A DNA stretch of 7,058 nucleotides, taken from positions 1 to 7,058 of the forward strand of contig JAMPYE010000218.1 in assembly GCA_023700825.1 (NCBI GenBank), written 5' to 3'. Below, one piece after another: positions 1-5,066 of this stretch (its first letter is position 1; every line of letters begins with the position of its first letter). The position numbers were made by a program, and so were the translations under genes. The stretch comes from Thermoanaerobaculia bacterium. GTDB lineage: Bacteria > Acidobacteriota > Thermoanaerobaculia > Gp7-AA8. The notes under the pieces were generated by a model that had not been told where the DNA came from, did no database searches, and worked only from the letters and a program-made list of their open reading frames with translations.

Positions 1-1568
1 AATTCGTCGGTCATCACCATCACCTCGACGAGTCCGACGCGCCCCTTGTAGCCCGTCGCGCCGCACTTGTCGCACCCGCGCCCCTTGTATACCTTGAACG
101 AGGTCGCGATCTCCTCTTTCGTATAGCCGATGTTCGCCAGCGCCTGCGGAGTGAGGTCCACTTCTTCCTTGCAGCCGACGCAGATCCGTCGCACCAGGCG
201 CTGGGCCGCGATCAACTGGACCGACGTGGCGACCAGGAACGGCTCGATGCCCATGTTCATCAGGCGGTTGATCGTCGAGGGGGCGTCGTTCGTGTGCAGA
301 GTCGAGAGCACCAGGTGCCCGGTGAGCGCGGCCTTGATCGCAATTTCCGCCGTCTCGAAGTCGCGGATCTCGCCGACGAGGATGATGTTCGGATCCTGCC
401 GCAGGAACGACCGAAGCGTCGCCGCGAAGTTCAGGCCGATCTGCTCCTTCATCTGGACCTGGTTGATCCCGGGAAGATTGAACTCGACCGGGTCCTCCGC
501 GGTCATGATGTTGACCTCGGGGGTGTTCACCTTCGCGAGCGCCGAGTAGAGCGTGTTCGTCTTTCCAGAGCCGGTGGGCCCCGTGACGAGAACCATCCCC
601 CACGGCTTGAAGATCGCCTCCTCGAACTTGGCGAGCGAATCGGGCTCGAACCCGAGCTTCGTCATGTCGAGCATGAGGTTGTCTTTGTCGAGAAGGCGCA
701 TGACGATCTTCTCGCCGAACAGGGTCGGGAGAATCGAGACGCGGAAGTCGAGCTCCTTGTTCTTCTCGTTGAGCTTCATCTTGAGCTTGATGCGCCCGTC
801 CTGCGGGAGGCGCTTCTCGGAGATGTCGAGCTTCGCGAGAATCTTCATGCGCGAGGTGATCGCGTCCTTGAGCTTGAGCGGCGGGTTCATCACCTCGTAG
901 AGAATGCCGTCGACGCGGAACCGGACGCGGAACTCCTTCTCGTACGGCTCGATGTGGATGTCGGAGGCGCCCCGCTTGATGGCGTCGGTCAGGATCAGGT
1001 TGACCAGCTTGACGACCGGTGCCTCTTCCGACTCGGCGGCAAGAGCTTCGACATCCAGCTGCTCATCGTCCTCGAGGACTTCCAGGTCCGCGCTCTCCGA
1101 GTTCTGAAGGTCTTCCATGACCTTCTTGAGCTCGATTGCGGAGGTGGTGCCGTAGTAGTTGTCGATCGCCGCCCGGATCCCGAGCTCGGAGGCGACCACC
1201 GGCTCGACGTTGTAGCCGGTCATGAACTTGATGTCGTCCATGGCGAACACGTTGGTCGGGTCCGCCATCGCGATCGTGAGCGTCGCGCCGGTCTTGTTGA
1301 CCGGGAGGATGTTGTACTTGCGGGCGACGTCCGAGGGGATGAGCTTGATGACGCCGGCGTCGATCTCGAAGTGGGCCAGGTTGATCGAGGGAACGCCGAA
1401 CTGCTGGGAGAGACACTCGGTGATGTCCTCCTCGGCGACGAATCCGAGCTTGATCAGAGTTTCGCCGAGCTTCGAGCTGCTGTCCTTCTGCGACTTCAAG
1501 GCCTCTTTCAGCTGATCCTGAGTGATCAGACTCGCCTTGACGAGAAGCTCTCCCAGCCGAACGCTCAT
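1..1568 (-). CDS. pilB: Type IV pilus assembly (extension) ATPase PilB, 3' end outside window
   Basis: Cytoplasmic hexameric ATPase that powers pilin polymerisation in the type IV pilus machine. 522 codons are visible; family members are usually about 560-570 residues, so roughly 40-50 C-terminal residues lie outside. Visible in order: two 24-residue repeats at 4-27 and 33-56 separated by five residues, matching the layout of the MshEN cyclic-di-GMP binding domain; the rest of the N-terminal domain to about 140; an acidic linker at 160-182; Walker A GPTGSGKT at 330-337; an Asp-box region with AEDPVE at 357-362; Walker B IILVGEIRD at 395-403; a His box around 416-428 (TGHLVLSTLHTND); and a zinc tetracysteine, C463/C466 and C499/C502. 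The start ATG at 1568 is firm: TGA and TAG lie in frame just upstream, and the protein opens with the expected SVRLGELL. No good Shine-Dalgarno is present; a GGAG sits 13 bases upstream. PilB rather than GspE is inferred from overall resemblance. Confidence 0.95.
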   Translation of the reverse strand, partial: MSVRLGELLVKASLITQDQLKEALKSQKDSSSKLGETLIKLGFVAEEDITECLSQQFGVPSINLAHFEIDAGVIKLIPSDVARKYNILPVNKTGATLTIAMADPTNVFAMDDIKFMTGYNVEPVVASELGIRAAIDNYYGTTSAIELKKVMEDLQNSESADLEVLEDDEQLDVEALAAESEEAPVVKLVNLILTDAIKRGASDIHIEPYEKEFRVRFRVDGILYEVMNPPLKLKDAITSRMKILAKLDISEKRLPQDGRIKLKMKLNEKNKELDFRVSILPTLFGEKIVMRLLDKDNLMLDMTKLGFEPDSLAKFEEAIFKPWGMVLVTGPTGSGKTNTLYSALAKVNTPEVNIMTAEDPVEFNLPGINQVQMKEQIGLNFAATLRSFLRQDPNIILVGEIRDFETAEIAIKAALTGHLVLSTLHTNDAPSTINRLMNMGIEPFLVATSVQLIAAQRLVRRICVGCKEEVDLTPQALANIGYTKEEIATSFKVYKGRGCDKCGATGYKGRVGLVEVMVMTDE

Positions 1569-1657
1569 GCTCTATCAGGGACTCCATGCCCTGCATTGCG
1601 AGACACGCCTCCGCCCGGAGGCACCTCCAGCAACGCCCACGAATCGGACAACTTCAT
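1565..1657 (-). CDS. Possible 30-codon leader ORF upstream of pilB
   Basis: Candidate small ORF in the waaC-pilB gap, beginning MKLSDSWALLEVPPGGG and ending DRA. Its TGA stop overlaps the pilB ATG as ATGA, the geometry of translational coupling. GGGGGAA immediately precedes its ATG at 1657, purine-rich but closer than an ideal ribosome binding site, and the predicted promoter ends about 20 bases upstream. The pilB start itself lacks a well-placed Shine-Dalgarno, so coupling would make sense. Against it: the frame is also open far upstream through the waaC shadow, so an open frame of this length in GC-rich DNA is weak evidence, and I recognise no family. It could equally be untranslated leader. 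Confidence 0.25.
   Translation of the reverse strand: MKLSDSWALLEVPPGGGVSRNAGHGVPDRA
1607..1622 (-). promoter_or_regulatory. GC-rich hairpin in the pilB leader
   Basis: A perfect six-base-pair stem, GCCTCC pairing with GGAGGC around the loop GGGC, lies about 40 bases upstream of the pilB start and inside the possible leader ORF. No T-run follows, so it is not a canonical intrinsic terminator. It could shape the 5' leader of the pilB transcript or be chance in GC-rich DNA. Confidence 0.25.
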
Positions 1658-1677
1658 TTCCCCCAAAAACTTCCGCG

Positions 1678-1707
1678 AGTCTAGCACCCCGTCGAAAACG
1701 GCGTCAA
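1678..1707 (-). promoter_or_regulatory. Predicted sigma70-type promoter for pilB
   Basis: A -35 hexamer TTGACG (1707-1702), an 18-base spacer and a -10 TAGACT (1683-1678) preceded by TGC, which fits an extended -10 (TGnTAnnnT). The -35 box contains the waaC TGA stop codon. Transcription would start near 1671, giving a leader of about 100 bases before the pilB ATG. This would separate pilB from the upstream LPS genes. It is a motif-based prediction in GC-rich DNA, where near-matches are fairly rare. Confidence 0.45.
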
Positions 1708-2708
1708 CGAACGGAGAGTCCCGCCAGCGAGCGCACGACCGTGTCCCGCACGGCGCCGACCTCGATCGTGTCCATCCGCCGCGTCGTCGTCCAGCTCTCG
1801 ACGCAACGGTCGAGCTGACCCCAGGGACCGTTGCGCGCCGGATTCGTGGGGCCGAACAAGCCGACCACAGGAACGTCCAGCGCCGCGGCGAGATGCAGTG
1901 GCCCGGTGTCGCCGGCGACCACGCATCCCGCTCGCCCGAGCACGAACGCGAGCTCGCGCAGATCGGTCGGCGGGGCGAGCTCGGCCACGCCTCCAGCCGC
2001 GATCTCGCGCGCGAGCGACTCCTCTCCCGGGCCCCAGAGCACCAGCACGCGCCGTCCCGACGCGAGCGAGACCTCCCGCGCGAGCGCGCGGAAGCGCTCT
2101 GCCCCCCAGAGCTTCTCGGGCCGCCCCGCTCCAGGAAAGAAGACGATCGGCCGGCCATCCGTCAGGGGCGCAAGCGATCCACCCGGGTCGTGAGGCAGGC
2201 GGGAGAGGTCGAACTGCGGCTCGCCCGCTCGCGCCCCGGCTCCTCGCGCGAGCTCCATGTTCCACTCCACGACGTGCCGCGCGGTGTCGACCTCGACCGG
2301 GCGATTGCCGAGCAGCCTCGCGGGCTTCTCCCGGATCGCGCTCCAGGAGAAGCAGTACCGCCTCGACGCGCCCGACATCACGGCAAAGACGCCCGATTTC
2401 ATGAGGCCTTGAAAGTCGATCGAGACCTGACCCCAGGCGAAGCGCTGCAGCCTCCGGCCCAGGGCCGCGATCTCGCCGCGAGTCTCCCCTCCGAGCTTCG
2501 CGCGCCGCCACCGCTTCGTCGAGACGGTGAACACGGCGTCGACGGGCGCGACGAGTGCGGTCAGCTCGGCGTACGGAGCCTCGACCAGCCATCCGATTTT
2601 CGAGTCGGGAAACGCCTCCCGCAGCGCGTTCACCGCGGGCACGGCGTGGATGATGTCGCCGAGCGCAGAGAGCCGCAGGACGAGAATGGAGCGCGGGAAC
2701 GAGCTCAC
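1704..2708 (-). CDS. waaC: Lipopolysaccharide heptosyltransferase I (GT9 family)
   Basis: Transfers L-glycero-D-manno-heptose from the ADP-sugar to the first Kdo of lipid A-Kdo2, at the cytoplasmic face of the inner membrane. The 334 residues match the usual family length. Visible: the N-terminal LRLSALGDIIHAVPA (11-25) with the conserved Asp18 expected to be the catalytic acid; KRWRR (65-69) and DFQGLMKS (98-105), both closely resembling E. coli WaaC and favouring heptosyltransferase I over WaaF; the donor-site stretch beginning FPGAGRPEKLW (191-201); and GDTGPLHLAAALD (266-278) followed by GPTNP (286-290). The start is GTG at 2708, overlapping the rfaE2 stop as GTGA, so translation is probably coupled. 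Alternative: WaaF or another GT9 heptosyltransferase, less likely. The stop lies inside the predicted pilB promoter. Confidence 0.9.
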   Translation of the reverse strand: MSSFPRSILVLRLSALGDIIHAVPAVNALREAFPDSKIGWLVEAPYAELTALVAPVDAVFTVSTKRWRRAKLGGETRGEIAALGRRLQRFAWGQVSIDFQGLMKSGVFAVMSGASRRYCFSWSAIREKPARLLGNRPVEVDTARHVVEWNMELARGAGARAGEPQFDLSRLPHDPGGSLAPLTDGRPIVFFPGAGRPEKLWGAERFRALAREVSLASGRRVLVLWGPGEESLAREIAAGGVAELAPPTDLRELAFVLGRAGCVVAGDTGPLHLAAALDVPVVGLFGPTNPARNGPWGQLDRCVESWTTTRRMDTIEVGAVRDTVVRSLAGLSVR

Positions 2709-3187
2709 TGCTTCGATCCCAGCTTCCGGAGATAGTCAGTGGTCGAGTGGTCCTTGGGATCGCCGACGATCACCACGCGCCCGCCGTACGAAGCCACGAC
2801 CTCCGCCTCCGGAACGCTCTCGGGCGTGTAGTCGGTCCCCTTGCACTGAAAATCGGGCCGAAGCCGGGAAAGCAGGCGTGCCGGAGTTCGATCGGCGAAA
2901 ACCGTCACGTAGTCGACCGTCCGGAGCGACGCGATCATCTCGGCACGCTCGCCTTCCGGCATCACGGGGCGCCCAGCGCCCTTCAGCTCCCGCACCGAGT
3001 CGTCGCTGTTGATCGCCACGATGAGAACGTCCGCGACCTCACCCGCGCCCGCGAGATAGCGAAGGTGCCCGACGTGAAGGATGTCGAAGCAGCCGTTCGC
3101 GAACGCTACCGTGCGTCCCGCCGCGCGCTCCCGCTCGATCGCGGCGGCGAGGTCGGATTCCGTGAGTATCGCGGCTGGCTCTTTCAT
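2705..3187 (-). CDS. rfaE2: D-glycero-beta-D-manno-heptose 1-phosphate adenylyltransferase
   Basis: Nucleotidyltransferase that joins ATP and heptose 1-phosphate to give ADP-D,D-heptose, the precursor of the LPS inner core. At 160 residues it corresponds to the C-terminal domain of E. coli HldE as a stand-alone protein. Visible: an N-terminal helical stretch, NGCFDILHVGH (31-41) with the HxGH nucleotide-binding signature at 38-41, INSDDS (59-64), RPVMPEGERAEM (73-84), KGTDY (116-120), and the terminal STTDYLRKL (148-156) corresponding to the STT motif of the family. ATG at 3187 gives the expected N-terminus. No Shine-Dalgarno is visible, because the inverted repeat ends five bases upstream of the ATG. 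Its 3' end overlaps waaC by four bases, supporting an LPS heptose operon with rfaE1 upstream. Confidence 0.93.
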   Translation of the reverse strand: MKEPAAILTESDLAAAIERERAAGRTVAFANGCFDILHVGHLRYLAGAGEVADVLIVAINSDDSVRELKGAGRPVMPEGERAEMIASLRTVDYVTVFADRTPARLLSRLRPDFQCKGTDYTPESVPEAEVVASYGGRVVIVGDPKDHSTTDYLRKLGSKQ

Positions 3188-3192
3188 TCGGA

Positions 3193-3304
3193 TCGAGAAT
3201 TGAGAATCGAGAATTGAGAGATGGAAAATCGAGCGATCAATGCGGAACGGGCTGGATGTGCAGCGGACGCAGTCATCTCTCGATTCTCAATCCATCATTC
3301 TCAA
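3193..3304. repeat. Imperfect inverted repeat of degenerate heptamers (element B)
   Basis: Two 31-base arms, 3193-3223 and 3274-3304, pair without gaps at 24 of 31 positions, with three further G-U pairs possible in the minus-strand RNA, around a 50-base loop. The arms are built from approximate seven-base units: GAGAATT/GAGAATC on the left, TCTCGAT, TCTCAAT, CCATCAT on the right. The element occupies nearly the whole rfaE1-rfaE2 gap, starting one base after the rfaE1 stop and ending five bases before the rfaE2 ATG. No target-site duplication is apparent, no transposase is present and no T-run follows the stem. It could be a small non-autonomous mobile element, an RNA processing or stability hairpin, or slippage-derived sequence. 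Confidence 0.85.
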
Positions 3305-3305
3305 G

Positions 3306-4322
3306 TCAGCGAAGTTGCTCGTCCCGCTCGATCGCGTGGCAGAGCTCGTCGTTGCTCACCGTGGCGGTACCCATCTTCATCACGACGATACCGCCGCAAT
3401 AGTTCGCGAGCTTCGCTGCCTCGACGAACGACGCGCCCGCCGCGAGCGCGAGAGTGAAGGCCGCGATCACTGTATCTCCCGCCCCGGTGACGTCGGCGAC
3501 CTGGTCGGTGCCCCAGACGGGAATCGAGGAGATCGAGCTCGCGCCGCGCTCGTAGAGCACCATGCCGCGGCTGCCTCTCGTGATCAGCACCGCCTCCGAG
3601 TCGAGCGCCTGTTGAATCGCCTGCGCCGCGTGCATGATCGCCTCGTCGTCCTCGCACCGCTGCAGGTCGACGCCCGCGGTGGCCGCGGCCTCTTCCTCGT
3701 TCGGAGTCGCCGCGGTCACGTCGGTGAACCGGAGAAGATCGTAGCGCGAGTCGAGCGTCACGGGCTTGCCCCGCGAGAATCCGGTCAGATTCGCGGCGAG
3801 CGTCTGCGTCACCGCCCCGTAGCCGTAGTCGGAGATCAGGGCCGCGTCCGCGACCGCCATCTGGTCGCGGAGAATCCACGAGAAACGCTCGCTCTCCGCC
3901 TCGGTGAGCTCCACGACATCTTCGATGTCGTAGCGGACGATCTGCTGCATCGAGGAGTGCGGCATCCCGCCCAGCACCCGCGTCTTCGTCGGAGTGCGGT
4001 AGCGGTCGAGACGCATGATGGCGCCGCACTCCACTCCCTTGCCGACGAGCGTCTCGAGCAGCGCGTTGCCCTCGCGATCGTTGCCGACGACCGACACGGG
4101 GATGGGAAGCCCGCCGAGCGTGAGGATGTTGTGGATCGCGTTTGCACCGCCACCGAGGAGCAGATCTTCCCGCGCGTGGCGGAGAATCAGCACCGGCGCT
4201 TCGCGCGAGATGCGCTTGGGATTTCCGTAGATGAACCGGTCGGCGACGACGTCGCCGTAGACGACGACCAGACGCCCCTTCATCGCCCCGGCGAGCTCGA
4301 GCAACCGATTTCTGTCAAACAT
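3306..4322 (-). CDS. rfaE1: D-glycero-beta-D-manno-heptose 7-phosphate kinase (PfkB family)
   Basis: Phosphorylates heptose 7-phosphate at C1 in ADP-heptose synthesis; equivalent to the N-terminal domain of E. coli HldE (HldA). At 338 residues it has the usual length. Visible: VVVYGDVVADRFIYG (19-33) and RISREAPVLIL (38-48), the PfkB sugar-kinase opening; GGGANAIHN (57-65); TKTRVLGG (112-119); QIVRYDIE (127-134); TPNEEE (206-211); LITRGSRGM (246-254); and DVTGAGDT (277-284) with catalytic Asp283. SDYGYG at 164-169 carries Tyr168 where I recall Lys (DYGKG/DYAKG) in homologues. I chose ATG 4322 because it gives the family N-terminus; ATG 4379 and 4364 in the same frame would add 19 or 14 residues of unfamiliar sequence. 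None has a clear Shine-Dalgarno. Function is supported by the neighbouring rfaE2 and waaC. The start is the least certain part. Confidence 0.87.
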   Translation of the reverse strand: MFDRNRLLELAGAMKGRLVVVYGDVVADRFIYGNPKRISREAPVLILRHAREDLLLGGGANAIHNILTLGGLPIPVSVVGNDREGNALLETLVGKGVECGAIMRLDRYRTPTKTRVLGGMPHSSMQQIVRYDIEDVVELTEAESERFSWILRDQMAVADAALISDYGYGAVTQTLAANLTGFSRGKPVTLDSRYDLLRFTDVTAATPNEEEAAATAGVDLQRCEDDEAIMHAAQAIQQALDSEAVLITRGSRGMVLYERGASSISSIPVWGTDQVADVTGAGDTVIAAFTLALAAGASFVEAAKLANYCGGIVVMKMGTATVSNDELCHAIERDEQLR

Positions 4323-4388
4323 CCGCGAGAGAGAATAGCGCGAGAATCGCCCCGATGGCCACATCTCCGGACAAGGCATCCGGGCGGA

Positions 4389-4529
4389 GTTGTTAGTTGT
4401 CAGTTGTTAGTTGTTAGACATTTTGGGGACATCGACAGACGGGCGGCTCGCCGGGACCGCCTCCAGCCTTGAATCGACGGCGTCGGGGCGCGCGAATCGT
4501 CTAACAACTAAAAACCAACAACTAACAAC
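4389..4529. repeat. Imperfect inverted repeat of degenerate heptamers (element A)
   Basis: Left arm 4389-4419 and right arm 4499-4529 are 31 bases each and match in inverted orientation at 28 of 31 positions around a 79-base GC-rich loop. Each arm is about four heptamers: GTTGTTA, GTTGTCA, GTTGTTA, GTTGTTA on the left; TAACAAC, TAAAAAC, CAACAAC, TAACAAC on the right. The arms are strikingly AT-rich against the GC-rich surroundings. The element begins five bases after the cheW stop and ends 66 bases before the chosen rfaE1 start. I see no ORF, target-site duplication or transposase. The remaining 4323-4388 shows no convincing promoter. Candidate roles are a non-autonomous mobile element or a transcript-end/processing hairpin. 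Confidence 0.9.
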
Positions 4530-4534
4530 CGCTT

Positions 4535-5026
4535 CTAGCCCTTCCGCCGTCCCCCGGTGAGCGCCGCGTCCTGCAGGTAGTTCTGCTCTTCGGTCGTGAG
4601 CAGTGAGTCGACGTCCACGAGCATGTAGACCTCTTCCTCGAGGCGGACGACGCCGAGGAAGAAGTCTCCGTGCATGCCCTTGACGATCTTAGGGGCGGGG
4701 AGAATCTCGCCCAGCCCGATGGTGATGATGCGCCTAACCTCATCGACCTTGAGCCCGATCAGTCCGGCGGGGCTCTCGGTGATCAGAACGAGCGGGAACT
4801 CCTCTTCCGCGGCAGTCGTGCCGGGGAAAAAGCGCCCTCGGAGATCGATCAGCGGGACGACGTCGTTCCGCAGCACGATGATCCCTTCGACGAAGTCCGG
4901 CGCCTTCGGAACGGGAGTCGACCCCGTGTAGGCGATGATCTGCCTCAGGATCATGATGTCGAGGACGAACGTCTCCGGCCCGACGCGGAAGGTGATGAGC
5001 CTGACCTGAGTGTTGTCTTCTGCCAT
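4535..5026 (-). CDS. cheW: Chemotaxis coupling protein CheW
   Basis: Small adaptor joining chemoreceptor signalling tips to the histidine kinase CheA in the cytoplasmic array. 163 residues, all one CheW domain of normal length. Visible: the first beta strands RLITFRVGPETFVLDI (9-24), the hallmark VEGIIVLRNDVVPLIDLRGR (46-65), PLVLIT (78-83), a second strand set with GLKVDEVRRI (91-100), and MLVDVDSLLTTEE (135-147) near the C-terminus. The ATG at 5026 (AEDNTQV) is preferred; the frame is open to an earlier start at 5122, but the extra 32 residues are low-complexity Arg/Pro/Ser sequence that overlaps the receptor's 3' end. The receptor gene ends 40 bases upstream, so the two probably share a transcript and act together. 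No CheA lies in the window, so the cognate kinase is unknown. Upstream of the ATG I see no strong Shine-Dalgarno. Confidence 0.95.
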   Translation of the reverse strand: MAEDNTQVRLITFRVGPETFVLDIMILRQIIAYTGSTPVPKAPDFVEGIIVLRNDVVPLIDLRGRFFPGTTAAEEEFPLVLITESPAGLIGLKVDEVRRIITIGLGEILPAPKIVKGMHGDFFLGVVRLEEEVYMLVDVDSLLTTEEQNYLQDAALTGGRRKG

Positions 5027-5066
5027 GTCGTGAGCCTGCGGCGCGGGAGGCCGTGCGCGCGGCCGG

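Noticed and set aside
1681..2592. 303-codon minus-strand frame overlapping waaC
   Set aside because: Arg/Ala-rich out-of-frame reading of waaC, which itself has full GT9 motifs.
294..2735. 813-codon plus-strand open frame
   Set aside because: Antisense to pilB and waaC, both with clear family motifs. The translation is Arg/Glu/Leu-rich low complexity with no domain, typical of a GC-rich shadow frame.
3193..3304. Insertion sequence remnant
   Set aside because: No transposase fragment and no target-site duplication seen next to either arm; only the small-element possibility is kept.
3240..4472. 410-codon plus-strand open frame
   Set aside because: Antisense to rfaE1 and crosses both noncoding repeats; Arg/His/Asp-rich composition and no recognisable domain.
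3193..4529. CRISPR array interpretation of the heptamer repeats
   Set aside because: Units are only seven bases, contiguous and degenerate, with no unique spacers and no cas genes.
4389..4529. Intrinsic terminator after cheW
   Set aside because: The stem is AT-rich with a 79-base loop and has no terminal T-run, so it does not fit a canonical rho-independent terminator, although a transcript-end role remains possible.
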